Origin: Streptomyces sp. V1I1
GTDB taxonomy: Bacteria; Actinomycetota; Actinomycetes; Streptomycetales; Streptomycetaceae
DNA: 64,000 bases
NCBI RefSeq assembly: GCF_030817355.1
Contig: NZ_JAUSZH010000001.1
Location: 248,001-312,000 of the forward strand
Direction: 5' to 3'
Under the pieces are notes generated by a model that made no database searches, was not told the origin of the DNA, and worked only from the letters and a program-made list of their open reading frames with translations. Positions 45,108 to 53,529 of this stretch are shown here, piece by piece. Position numbers and translations under genes: made by a program. The first letter of the stretch is position 1, and every line of letters begins with the position of its first letter.

Positions 45108-45411
45108 AGGCCGGGTACGACAGCGCAGCCACGCCCTTGTCTCACCCACAGTCCGGGGCTCTGGCGACGGACCGGCTCGGCGGCCCCTCCGACGCGCAAC
45201 ATCGGTGAGCGCGCCCCGGACCGGCGGTCGGGGCGCGCGTCGTCACGGCCGGGTCAGAAGTCGAACTCGAGGTAGCCGGTACAACCGGACGGGGTGCGGG
45301 ATGCGGCACCACCGGCTGCCGTCGCCCGCGGCGTGCGCGATGCCATGCGTTGGAAGACCTGCGCGAACTCGGTGCACCGGTCGGACCTGCCCTCTGCTGC
45401 CTCGGGCGCGG

Positions 45412-45885
45412 CTCGATCCAGCGATCGCGGCCCAGGTCTACGCCCGGTCGCACGATCTGGAACAGCTGAACGAGCAACTGCGCCAGGCGCATGCCCGCGA
45501 ACGTGAAATCGCCGTCACCCTGCAGGAGGTCATGCTCCACTCGCCCGACTAGGCCAGGCACCGGAACATCGCCGTGCGCTACCTGCCCGCCAGCGGATCA
45601 CTCAACGTGTGCGGCGACTGGTACGACGTGGTCGATCTGCCGCCCGACCGCTACTCCATCGCTATCGGGGACGTCGTCGGCCACGGCCTGCAGGCCGCCG
45701 CCGTCATGGGCATGCTGCGCAGCGCCCTGAGCGCAGCCATCCGGGCCGTTCCCAGCCCCGCACAGGCCCTGGAGGTACTCGGCCTGTACGCCCGAGCGGT
45801 CGACGGCGCGCTGGCCAGCACCGTAGTCAAAGTGCTCATCGACCCGCGCAGCCGACTGATCAGAGCCCTTCGAGGAAATCCCGGG
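45412..45885 (+). pseudogene. SpoIIE/PP2C phosphatase fragment with in-frame TAG
   Basis: One plus-strand frame reads SHDLEQLNEQLRQAHARERE, VTLQEVMLHSPD, a TAG at 45550-45552, then ARHRNIAVRYLPASGSLNVC, GDWYDVVDLPPDRYSIAIGD and VVGHGLQAAAVMGMLRSALS. These are the first PP2C metal-binding motifs (GDWYD, GDVVGHG) of RsbU/SpoIIE-type phosphatases. The N-terminal sensor part and the C-terminal half are missing. In relatives a Leu is expected at the stop (SPDLARHR), so TTG to TAG is the likely change. Confidence 0.75.
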
Positions 45886-45955
45886 CGCTGTCGCATGCGC
45901 CGGCGACGGATGTCGCGGAGCGGAGGGTTGCGACGTTGACGCTCATCGTGTCCAT
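45860..45955 (-). pseudogene. RsbW-like ATPase N-terminal scrap
   Basis: A 31-residue minus frame (ATG 45955, stop 45860) reads MDTMSVNVATLRSATSVAGA followed by CDSARDFLEGL. It resembles the first helix of streptomycete RsbW-like anti-sigma ATPases, which pair functionally with SpoIIE-type phosphatases. It meets the phosphatase fragment head-on, consistent with a recombination junction. Confidence 0.35.
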
Positions 45956-46207
45956 CAGGTCCCCCTGGTCTCTGGATCGTCAATGCCCGGTCGTGTCTGC
46001 CCGGGGGCTTGCGCCCCGGCCTGCGGCCCGTTAACCCGGCGGTGACGGCCTTGCTCCCGCCCTCCAGTCGCTGTTCGAGGTTGATTACCTCACCGTCGAA
46101 CACGCGAAAATCTATGTTGGCCGGAGTAGACATTGGGCGGTGGTGTGGTTATGGTTTCTCTCGTAGCCCAGAGAGACCGCAGGGCCTGGCAGAGACGAAC
46201 TGCCTGG

Positions 46208-46594
46208 CAGCAGTACCCGCAGTTGCAGTTCGCAGGACGGTGCCGTGGTGGAGTTCCGAAGCCAGGGTTGTTGCAGGACGGCGACGGGACTGACCGACCG
46301 GACCGGGTGGCCCGCAGTGATCAGGAGCCGCCGTGAGCAGTACCTCGCAGTGGCAGTACCCGTAAGTGCAGTTCGCAGTACCCAGCAGTGAAGTCAGTGA
46401 GCAGCACCTCGGTGAAGGCGTCGGCTGCGGACGCGCGCACCGGGAGGTTCGGCAGCGGGGTTCTAAGCCAGAGCAGACGCAAGATGGGCGACGGGGCTGG
46501 CTGCCGAAGAGTGGCGCTGTCGCAGGCCACTGAGCAGTTCGCATCACCAGCAGTACGCAGTAGAGCAGCACCAGCAGTACCAGCAGTACGCAGT
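46208..46594 (+). repeat. Field of GCAGT/GCAGTAC repeats
   Basis: About fifteen copies of GCAGT, all in the same orientation, occur in ~390 bases, in clusters at 46208-46230, 46336-46390 and 46532-46594. Longer recurring units are GCAGTACC and CAGTTCGCA (three copies: ~46226, 46369, 46534). Spacing is irregular. No gene is seen from 45956 to 46824. Confidence 0.6.
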
Positions 46595-46824
46595 CCCCCG
46601 CTTGGTAAGCAGTTGATCACCGAGGGAAGAACGGAGGAGCCAAGCGCCATCCCAGGATCGCCCGGGCGGAAGTCATGAGCCCGGGTACCGCAGGACATCG
46701 ATAGTGAGGTGGTCTCCGGTCAAGCAACCGCGATCCCCGCACCCCCGACAGCATCTCGGTCGGGTCTGCGGACACAGAAGGCCGGCGCAGTACCGGGGCC
46801 GGCAGATGGTGTAGCAGTTCCTTC

Positions 46825-46856
46825 GGGGCCCTGGTGCCGTACGGCACCAGGGCCCC
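46825..46856. promoter_or_regulatory. 32-bp perfect palindrome upstream of MerR gene
   Basis: The half-site GGGGCCCTGGTGCCGT is followed at once by its exact reverse complement, with no spacer. It ends 25 bases before the MerR ATG (46882). It could be an operator for the regulator, a transcription terminator (no T-run) or a recombination site. Confidence 0.7.
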
Positions 46857-46881
46857 TCCACACGTTCCACAGAGAGGTGCA

Positions 46882-47220
46882 ATGACAGCAGACGACTCGT
46901 ACAGCCGTCTCGACGACGACGACTACCCCGCCTACACCATGGGCCGGGCCGCCGAGATGCTCGGCACCACCCAGGGCTTCCTCCGCGCCATCGGCGAAGC
47001 CCGCCTCATCATCCCGCTCCGCTCCGAGGGCGGACACCGCCGCTACTCCCGCTACCAGCTGCGTATCGCGGCCCGGGCCCGGGAACTCGTCGACCAGGGC
47101 ACCCCCATCGAGGCCGCCTGCCGCATTGTCATCCTCGAAGACCAGCTCGAAGAAGCCCAGCGCATCAACGCCGAATACCGCCGCGCCACCGAATCGGTGA
47201 ATTCACCGCCCGCGGTCTGA
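46882..47220 (+). CDS. MerR-family regulator
   Basis: 112 residues from the ATG at 46882 with GAGAGGTG upstream. The winged helix-turn-helix is YTMGRAAEMLGTTQGFLRAI with GEARLIIPLRSEGGHRRYSR, the GG.RRY wing being characteristic. Then YQLRIAARARELVDQGTPIE and a short coiled helix (ILEDQLEEAQRINAEYRRAT). It lacks the long effector-binding domain and resembles the short HspR/SoxR-like streptomycete MerR proteins that also lack one. It is preceded by a 32-bp palindrome and convergently overlaps the broken hydrolase gene by ~55 bases. Confidence 0.88.
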   Translation: MTADDSYSRLDDDDYPAYTMGRAAEMLGTTQGFLRAIGEARLIIPLRSEGGHRRYSRYQLRIAARARELVDQGTPIEAACRIVILEDQLEEAQRINAEYRRATESVNSPPAV

Positions 47221-48181
47221 GGTGGTACGCGCCCGCCGGGTACCGGAGGGTCCCGCGTCCCGCACACATGTCGCGGGTGCGCATGGTCGCTGAGATCAGA
47301 AACAGGTTCTGCTGAACTGGACGCAGGGTGACCCAAGAACCGTCTTCGGCCGACGCGCCGCCGCTGGACCTGAACCGCGCCGTAACCGGGCTGTCCTGCA
47401 CGCCTCGAACCGTGACGGAAGCGCCGACGAGCGCGCCAGTCGAGGGTCCCTGAACGCCGCCGAGAAGTCTGGCGTAGCTCGGCACCGGCTTCGAACCGGA
47501 CGGGCAGGACCATGTGCCGAACCGGTCGACGCCGTCCCTGAAGCAGGTCTCGTGGCGGCCGTGAAGGAACAGCGCCATCGGCCGGCGGCCCGAGGCCCCG
47601 GTCGGTGCCACCACAACGACACGCATCTCCACGGCGGCGGAAAATCCGGGCAACCGCACCGAGGGCAAGGTGTATTCGCCGGTGACCGTCCGGTACCGGC
47701 CCGGCTTGCCGGGGTCGACGGGGTTGGCCGGCAGCGAGGTCAGCTGCTTCGCTGCCGATGCGGTGCGTCGGCTGTCCGAACCCGCGGCGACGCCGGCTTC
47801 GTCCAGACGGCGTCCCCCCGCTCGCACCTGCAGCTCCGTCGCCGGTCCAAGGTGTGCACCGTGGAGCTCGAGCCGGAACGTGCGCTGGCCCTTGCCAGCC
47901 ACCGGCCGACCGAGGAACCGGTTTCCGGCGTAAAACTCGACGCCGGCGTCGCTCATGGGCACCGGGGCTGCGGAGTGCTAGATCAGCTGCTGCCCCGAGC
48001 CCTTTCCGGTGATCTGCCAACCGGACGGGAGTTGGCCGTCAAGGCCAACCTGTCGCGCGGACGGTTGGGGATCGGCGATCTGTTGAGCGGCAGTGTGCTC
48101 AGCGGCAGCCGGCCATGGCGATCCGACCGCAGTCGCGAGTATCGCCGCAGCGGCGACCAATATGCAGCGAGTACGGATCAA
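47165..48181 (-). pseudogene. Secreted alpha/beta-hydrolase-like protein with in-frame TAG
   Basis: A TTG at 48181 follows a strong AGGAGGGG. It opens a signal peptide (LIRTRCILVAAAAILATAVG). The frame meets a TAG at 47978-47980 after GSGQQLI, but resumes in the same frame: MSDAGVEFYAGNRFLGRPVA, then a hydrolase-like core SAAVEMRVVVVAPTGASGRR with ALFLHGRHETC and WSCPSGSKPVPSYA, typical of streptomycete secreted hydrolases. After PSYA the family's nucleophile region is absent and an unrelated ~90 residues follow. The gene is broken by the stop and by a deletion. Confidence 0.6.
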
Positions 48182-48270
48182 GGTTCCCCTCCTGTTTGGC
48201 ACTTGTCCGAGCGCCCATGCGCCCCGGGATCTCCGGGGCGCTCCTGGCTTTTCGTCTTCGACTGCGCGCA

Positions 48271-49155
48271 TCAGCGTTTGAGGGAGTCGGCGTCTCCCAT
48301 GACGATCACCGGGTGCTGGTCGGGATCGAGCGTGAGCAGCAGTTCCTTCATGTGCTTCTGCGCCAGGCTCACGCAGCCCTGCGTGGGCCCCCCGTGGTCG
48401 ACGTGCAGCCAGATGCCGCCGCCCTTGTCCGCGCCGAGCGGGCGGGTCCAGTCGCGGGGGGTGGCTCCGGCTTTGCGGTTGTAGTTGATCGCGACGACGT
48501 AGTCGAAGGAGCCGGCGAGCGGCTCGCCCTCGAAGCCCGTGCCGCCGATGGTGAAGCCCCGTGACTGATCGTACGGCAGCTTGGTGCCGGGATCGGCGAG
48601 CAGCCCGCCGGCATCGGTAAGGGTGAACACGCCGATGGGAGAGTGGAGATCGCCGGCGTGGTGGTCGTCCGCCCAGCCCTTGAGAGCGTTGTGCGCCGGC
48701 CAGGTGGCTCCCGGCTCCCAGCCCGCGCTCGTGCGCCGATAGAGCACCACCTGCGACTTCGGGGAGTCCTTGCCGCGGCCGGTGACCAGGACAACTTGGC
48801 GCGCGTTCTTAGGGATTTCGGCCAGCGTCTGGGGGCCGAGGCCCGGCAGCTGCGCGGGGACCGATACGGCGGTCGCTTCGGTGTCCGCAGGTGTCGGCCG
48901 GGGCTTGGGCTGGGTCGTGCCGGGGGCGCCGGACGCCGCCCCTGGTGCGTCGAGCGCACCGACGGCCGCCGACGAGGTGTCGTCAGCTGTTCCTGAGTGC
49001 AGGTCCCCGCATCCGGTGAGGGTTACGGACAGGGCCAGGACAGCGGCCGGTATTCCCAGACGGTTCAGGCCCGGGTTTATGAAGGTGGTCGTTTGACGGT
49101 TCCCAAAGGGCGCAGAGGGACGCCGTCGCGGGGGGCGACTGGTTGATGAGGCCAT
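48271..49155 (-). CDS. L,D-transpeptidase-like lipoprotein (YkuD fold)
   Basis: A 294-residue lipoprotein. Twin-Arg-rich start, hydrophobic core and lipobox LTGC (Cys near residue 49). After a Pro/Thr linker, the catalytic YkuD domain: RQVVLVTGRGKDSPKSQVVL, HSPIGVFTLTDAGG, FDYVVAINYNRKAG and, at the active site, WLHVDHGGPTQGCVSLAQKH with Cys as nucleophile. These enzymes form 3-3 cross-links in peptidoglycan or attach proteins to it. Gap to the next transpeptidase gene upstream is 178 bp and holds a 10-bp repeat array. Confidence 0.88.
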   Translation of the reverse strand: MASSTSRPPRRRPSAPFGNRQTTTFINPGLNRLGIPAAVLALSVTLTGCGDLHSGTADDTSSAAVGALDAPGAASGAPGTTQPKPRPTPADTEATAVSVPAQLPGLGPQTLAEIPKNARQVVLVTGRGKDSPKSQVVLYRRTSAGWEPGATWPAHNALKGWADDHHAGDLHSPIGVFTLTDAGGLLADPGTKLPYDQSRGFTIGGTGFEGEPLAGSFDYVVAINYNRKAGATPRDWTRPLGADKGGGIWLHVDHGGPTQGCVSLAQKHMKELLLTLDPDQHPVIVMGDADSLKR

Positions 49156-49204
49156 GGTGTCAGCCTGGATGAAACAAGTGAGGAACTTGTCAGCTCCGGC
49201 ACGC

Positions 49205-49244
49205 GAGGTCAGACGAGGTCAGACGAGGTCAGACGAGGTCAGAC
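49205..49244 (+). repeat. Four tandem copies of GAGGTCAGAC
   Basis: Four exact head-to-tail copies of a 10-bp unit, with a partial fifth (GAGG). They lie 50 bases upstream of the transpeptidase ATG (49155), in its promoter region. The 10-bp period places each copy on the same face of the helix. Confidence 0.92.
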
Positions 49245-49333
49245 GAGGGGCAACGCTTGCGGCAGCATCGGGTGTGCCTTCGGGCGATGCCGTTAGCAGA
49301 TCGCTTCCGGCATCCCCTCCCGCACCGTCCGCC

Positions 49334-50539
49334 TCAGCGTGCGGAGCCCGCCTTCCACTGATTCCACGGCATGTTCCAGCCGTTGAGACCGTTGTCGGGG
49401 GCAATCGTTTTGTCGTTCGAGTTCTGCACCACGACCACGTCACCGACGAGGGAGTGGTCGTAGAACCAGGCGCCGTCCTGACCGGGGTCGTCGCCGCCCC
49501 GGGCGTCGTTCAGTCCCACGCAGCCGTGGCTGATGTTGGACCGCCCGAACACCGCGTCGGCACCCCAGTAGTTGCCGTGGATGAACGTGCCCGAGGTGGA
49601 CAGACGCATGGCGTGCGGAACATCGGGGATGTCGTACTCGCCGGCGAAACCCACCGTGGCTCCGTCCATCCGCGTGGTGATCAGCTTCTGCGAAATCACC
49701 ATCTGGCCGTTCCATGTGGGCGAGTTCTTGGCACCGGCCGTGATGGGTATGGTTTTCAGGGCCTTGCCGTCGCGGACAACCGTCATCCGGTGCGCGGAAG
49801 CGTCCACGGTAGAGACCTGACTGCGGCCGACGGTGAACCGGAGGGTCTTGTTCTGTTCGCCATAGGCGCCCTCGGCACCTTTGACCCCGTCGAGGCGGAT
49901 CCCGACAGTAACGGTGGAGTGGGCCTTCCAGTAGTGCTGCGGACGGAAATCGAGGCGCTGCGTGCCGAACCAATGGCCGACGACGGGCTGTCCGCTGCTG
50001 GGGCTGACCTCGATGGCGGCCTCGACTGCCTTCTTGTCGGTGATCGCTTTGTCGAAGGTGAACGAGACAGGCATCCCCACACCGACGGTGGATCCGTTGT
50101 TGGGGGTGAACGTGCCGGTGAAGCGGTCGGTTTCGGCGAGGGTCGTGAACGCGATCCTCTTCGTCTCCTCGCGTCCGTCGTCGTTGGCGGCCACCACGGT
50201 CAGCCGGTAGGCGGTGCCATGGCCGAGGGCGGCATCGGGTGCCCAGGTCCTTTTGTCCGGGGTGAGTTCGCCGCCAACGGTCCGGCCGGCCGCGGTGGTG
50301 AGGGTCACCTTGGTGATCCTGCCCGCCTCGACCGTGACTCGGCCGCCGCGTTCGACGGAGACATGCCTTTGTCCGTCGGCGGCGTTCAGGTGTATGCGCG
50401 GCGTGACCGTGGCCTGGGCATCGGCCGGCGGGGCCTTCGCGCGGTCGTTCGCGTCTCCTGGGGCAGTGCTGCACCCGGCAAGAAGGCATAGCGAAATCGA
50501 CAGGACGGCGAGGGCAGGGGCGGGGCGGGTGCGGTGCAT
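49334..50539 (-). CDS. L,D-transpeptidase lipoprotein with Ig-like domains (Ldt type)
   Basis: A 401-residue protein from the ATG at 50539. Signal and lipobox LLAGC (Cys22 or close). Two Ig-like domains (residues ~45-150 and ~150-250), with FTGTFTPNNGSTVGVGMPVS and VVGHWFGTQRLDFRPQHYWK as landmarks, then the YkuD domain: HRMTVVRDGKALKTIPITAG, MRLSTSGTFIHGNYWGADAV and active site SNISHGCVGLNDARGGD with the Cys nucleophile. This is the layout of mycobacterial LdtMt2. It makes 3-3 peptidoglycan cross-links at the cell wall. Promoter region carries paired 16-bp direct repeats. Confidence 0.93.
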   Translation of the reverse strand: MHRTRPAPALAVLSISLCLLAGCSTAPGDANDRAKAPPADAQATVTPRIHLNAADGQRHVSVERGGRVTVEAGRITKVTLTTAAGRTVGGELTPDKRTWAPDAALGHGTAYRLTVVAANDDGREETKRIAFTTLAETDRFTGTFTPNNGSTVGVGMPVSFTFDKAITDKKAVEAAIEVSPSSGQPVVGHWFGTQRLDFRPQHYWKAHSTVTVGIRLDGVKGAEGAYGEQNKTLRFTVGRSQVSTVDASAHRMTVVRDGKALKTIPITAGAKNSPTWNGQMVISQKLITTRMDGATVGFAGEYDIPDVPHAMRLSTSGTFIHGNYWGADAVFGRSNISHGCVGLNDARGGDDPGQDGAWFYDHSLVGDVVVVQNSNDKTIAPDNGLNGWNMPWNQWKAGSAR

Positions 50540-50623
50540 GGGATCTCCGTCGTGCGCGTTGAGTGGCGTAGCCCACCGAGTGGAGGGAACGCAGCCCCGG
50601 GTTCGAGCGGCGGGTTCGGCACT

Positions 50624-50658
50624 GTTCGCATGACTCATCACAGTTCGCGTGACTCATC
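50624..50658. promoter_or_regulatory. Direct repeat pair GTTCGCRTGACTCATC
   Basis: GTTCGCATGACTCATC (50624-50639) and GTTCGCGTGACTCATC (50643-50658) are repeated with 19-bp spacing, about 85-120 bases upstream of the transpeptidase start (50539). OmpR-type regulators bind such direct repeats; the regulator gene lies at 50871. Confidence 0.6.
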
Positions 50659-50870
50659 GGGTCGGGCGACACCGCTGCCGTTGCTGCGGCCCGGCCGCAG
50701 CTCTTCGGCTCGCCGTTGCCGTCACACCCGGCAGCTGCCCGGCGTGATGGCAGCGCCGAACGCGACCAAGGGCAGCGCCAGCCTGGCGCACGCGTATCAG
50801 GAACTTGTCAGGGTGTGGGAAGGCCCGCACATCGGCCTGACGTCGATCCCGCGCGCTTAGAGTCAGTGGC

Positions 50871-51566
50871 GTGTGCGCACATATTCTGGTGGCGGAAGAC
50901 GATGAAATGCAGGCCAAGCTCATACGCCGGCTGCTGCTTCAAGAGGGTCACACCGCCGTCGTGGTCCACGACGGCCGGGCCGCGATCGACGAGGCCAAGA
51001 GCCGCAGACCCGATCTGGTCGTCCTGGACCTGATGCTGCCCAGGGTCGACGGTTTCGGCGTGTGCCGCGTGCTGCGCCAGGACGGGGACGTACCCGTTCT
51101 CATGCTCACCGCCCGCTCCACCGAAGAAGACGTGCTGCTCGGCCTCGAACTCGGCGCGGACGACTACATGACCAAGCCGTACAGCCCACGGGAGCTGATG
51201 GCCCGCATACGCACCGTGCTGCGCCGTTCCATGCGCCCCGCGGGGAACTCCCCTTTGCTGCGCGCGGGCTGCATCACTGTCGATCCCGTACGGCACCTGG
51301 TGACCTGTGGCGGCACCCCCGTTACGTGCACCCCCGGCGAATTCGCCATCCTCCACGCCATGACCGCAGAACCCGACCGGGTGTTCTCGCGCCGTCAACT
51401 GCTGCAGTACACCCGTGGCCACGACCGCGCCTCCACCGAACGCGCCATCGACGTACACATCATGAACCTGCGCAAGAAGATCGAACCCGACCCGCGCAGG
51501 CCGGTGCGGCTGCTGACGGTCTTCGGCGTCGGCTACAAGCTCGTCGACGGCCGCCATGACGCCTAG
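50871..51566 (+). CDS. OmpR-family response regulator
   Basis: 231 residues from the GTG at 50871. Receiver domain: acidic pair Asp10-Asp11 (VAEDDE), phospho-acceptor Asp53 (LVVLDLMLP), Thr80 (LMLTAR) and Lys102 (MTKPYSP). C-terminal winged helix (residues ~135-228): CTPGEFAILHAMTAEPDRVF, SRRQLLQYTRGHDRASTERA, VDVHIMNLRKKI and FGVGYKLV. All key residues are present. Its stop overlaps the ATG of the sensor kinase by 11 bases, so they are coupled. It diverges from the transpeptidase gene. Confidence 0.95.
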   Translation: MCAHILVAEDDEMQAKLIRRLLLQEGHTAVVVHDGRAAIDEAKSRRPDLVVLDLMLPRVDGFGVCRVLRQDGDVPVLMLTARSTEEDVLLGLELGADDYMTKPYSPRELMARIRTVLRRSMRPAGNSPLLRAGCITVDPVRHLVTCGGTPVTCTPGEFAILHAMTAEPDRVFSRRQLLQYTRGHDRASTERAIDVHIMNLRKKIEPDPRRPVRLLTVFGVGYKLVDGRHDA

Positions 51567-53373
51567 TCCTCGTATTCCCTGGCGCAAGAGCCTGCTGGTA
51601 CGGCTTGTGCTCACCTCCATGGCGATCACCGTCGTCTCCGTGGGCGCCACGTCCTGGCTGGCCGTGGAGACCACCACGCGTGCCATCCAGGAGGAGCGCG
51701 GTCAGGTTCTCTCCGACGACACCGACATCCTGCGGCAGGTCAGCGGCTTCGCCGCGACCCACACCGACTGGAACGGCGTGCAGACCTTGGTGCGTACGCT
51801 GTCACACACCATGGGCCGGCGCATCGCCCTGACGACCGAGACCGGATACCCCATCGCCGACTCCGCCGCCCCGAGTACCGCCCTGCCCGCCCGCGCCTCG
51901 GCCACCGTCGAACCGCTGAACACCGACACGTACACCGAACCGGGGGCCCAGCTCGCCGGGATCGACCCGCGGGCGGTGGGACCGTATCTTCTCCCCGCGG
52001 CCGAACGGGCACAGGTAAAGACGCTCGCCGAGAAGCGCCTGGCGTGTATGCGGCGGTACGGAAGCGGCGGCAGCAGCCGCCAGAGCCCGAGCGGCCGCAC
52101 GGTGATCACACCCGACGACGGGGAGGCATCCGTGCCATTGCAGTGCGCCGACGGAGAACTCAACACGGCCACTCGCACGGAGCAGAAGGCACTGGACGAA
52201 CTCAACGCCCTGATCGCTTCCTGCCCCGGTCTCGAGCAGTGGCGAGGAATCCCGGTGGCCGGGGCAGGCATCGACTTGGTTCCCGGCTCCAACACCCCGG
52301 CGAGCGACAACGCCCGCCGGCTTGGTGGCAGCCAGCGGACGCAGAGCTGTGTCGACAGCGCGCGCCGCACACAACTCGACCCGTACGTCGCGCCAAGGGC
52401 CAGACTCTATCTGGGCAGCCTTGGCCAGCAGCCCGCAGGTTTCAACCTCTCCCCCGCCAACAAAGCCAAGATCGTCGGCGTCACGGGGCTCGTCCTGGTC
52501 ATCACCGTCGCCATGACCGCAGTCGTCGCGATCCGCCTCGTCCGTCCCCTGCGAGCGCTGACGGCCGCAGCCCAGCAGCCACCGCAGCGGCACGCGCGCG
52601 TTGCCGTCACCACCAAGGACGAGACCGGTTACCTCGCCGCCGCCTTCAACGATCTCACCGCGCGCCGTGAACAGTTGGAGTCCCAGCGCAAGGCCATGGT
52701 CAGCGACATCGCCCACGAGCTACGGACCCCGCTGACCAATATCCGCGGCTGGCTGGAAGTCACCCGCGACGGGCTGCTCGCCCCGGACCCGGACCTCATA
52801 GCTTCCCTGCACGACGAAGCGCTGCTGCTGCAACACATCATCGACGATCTGCAGGACCTCGCGGCCGTCGACTCCGGCACCCTGAGCCTGCACCGCGAGC
52901 CGGTGGGCGTGGACGAACTCGTCGCCCAGGTAGTGTCCGCCCACAGCACCCGCGCCGAGGCCTCGGGCATCCGCCTGTGCACCCGCACCGACCCCGGTCT
53001 CTGGCTGGAGGCCGACCCCGTGAGGATGCGCCAGGCGCTGGGGAATCTCCTTGCCAACGCGCTCCGGCACACCCCGGAGAAAGGCACGGTCACGCTCACC
53101 GCCAAGCAGACCGGTGACCTGGCCGTGCTCACGGTGGAGGACACGGGCGGCGGCATCGCGCCCGAGGACCTGCCTCATGTCTTCGAGCGTTTCTGGCGGG
53201 CCGAGAAGTCGCGGAGCAGACGCACCGGCGGCAGCGGACTGGGCCTGTCCATCGTCCGCCAGCTCGTCGAGGCACACGGTGGAACCGTTACCGCCGACAG
53301 CGAGCCCGGCGCCGGGGCGGTGTTCACCATCCGGCTTCCCCGCGGAACGGAGCCTGAGCGCCTCTCGCCATGA
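51556..53373 (+). CDS. Membrane sensor histidine kinase
   Basis: 605 residues from the ATG at 51556, partner of the OmpR regulator. First membrane span residues ~13-35 (LLVRLVLTSMAITVVSVGAT). The large outer domain (~35-310) contains several Cys (ACMRRYG, LQCADGE, ASCPGLEQ, TQSCVDS), probably disulfides. The second span is ~312-335, then a HAMP segment (RLVRPLRALTAAAQQ). HisKA has phospho-His387 in DIAHELRTPLTNIRG. HATPase: N box RQALGNLLANALRHTPE, G1 VEDTGGGIAPEDLPHVFERF, G2 GGSGLGLSIV. All catalytic boxes are intact. It may sense envelope state, given the flanking transpeptidases (inference). Confidence 0.93.
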   Translation: MTPSPRIPWRKSLLVRLVLTSMAITVVSVGATSWLAVETTTRAIQEERGQVLSDDTDILRQVSGFAATHTDWNGVQTLVRTLSHTMGRRIALTTETGYPIADSAAPSTALPARASATVEPLNTDTYTEPGAQLAGIDPRAVGPYLLPAAERAQVKTLAEKRLACMRRYGSGGSSRQSPSGRTVITPDDGEASVPLQCADGELNTATRTEQKALDELNALIASCPGLEQWRGIPVAGAGIDLVPGSNTPASDNARRLGGSQRTQSCVDSARRTQLDPYVAPRARLYLGSLGQQPAGFNLSPANKAKIVGVTGLVLVITVAMTAVVAIRLVRPLRALTAAAQQPPQRHARVAVTTKDETGYLAAAFNDLTARREQLESQRKAMVSDIAHELRTPLTNIRGWLEVTRDGLLAPDPDLIASLHDEALLLQHIIDDLQDLAAVDSGTLSLHREPVGVDELVAQVVSAHSTRAEASGIRLCTRTDPGLWLEADPVRMRQALGNLLANALRHTPEKGTVTLTAKQTGDLAVLTVEDTGGGIAPEDLPHVFERFWRAEKSRSRRTGGSGLGLSIVRQLVEAHGGTVTADSEPGAGAVFTIRLPRGTEPERLSP

Positions 53374-53474
53374 AGTGCCACCACGCCGATATGTGTACAC
53401 CGTCCGAGGAATCCAGTTAGGCGGCGTCTCAACTCCGCGGTGCTTCAACTCTCTGTACGCGCTGACCAGTTGGT

Positions 53475-53526
53475 TTGACAAAGCTCGCGCCACCCTCCAT
53501 CGTCATTCCACTAACTAACTAGCTAA
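53475..53526 (+). promoter_or_regulatory. Promoter and operator-like repeat of GntR-ABC operon
   Basis: A consensus -35 TTGACA (53475-53480) is followed after 17 bases by a weak -10 (CATCGT). The AT-rich tract CTAACTAACTAGCTAA (53511-53526), containing the dyad TTAGCTAGTTAG-like element, lies just before the GTG at 53530. It is unusual in this GC-rich DNA and suits autoregulation by the YtrA-type protein. Confidence 0.5.
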
Positions 53527-53529
53527 AGG

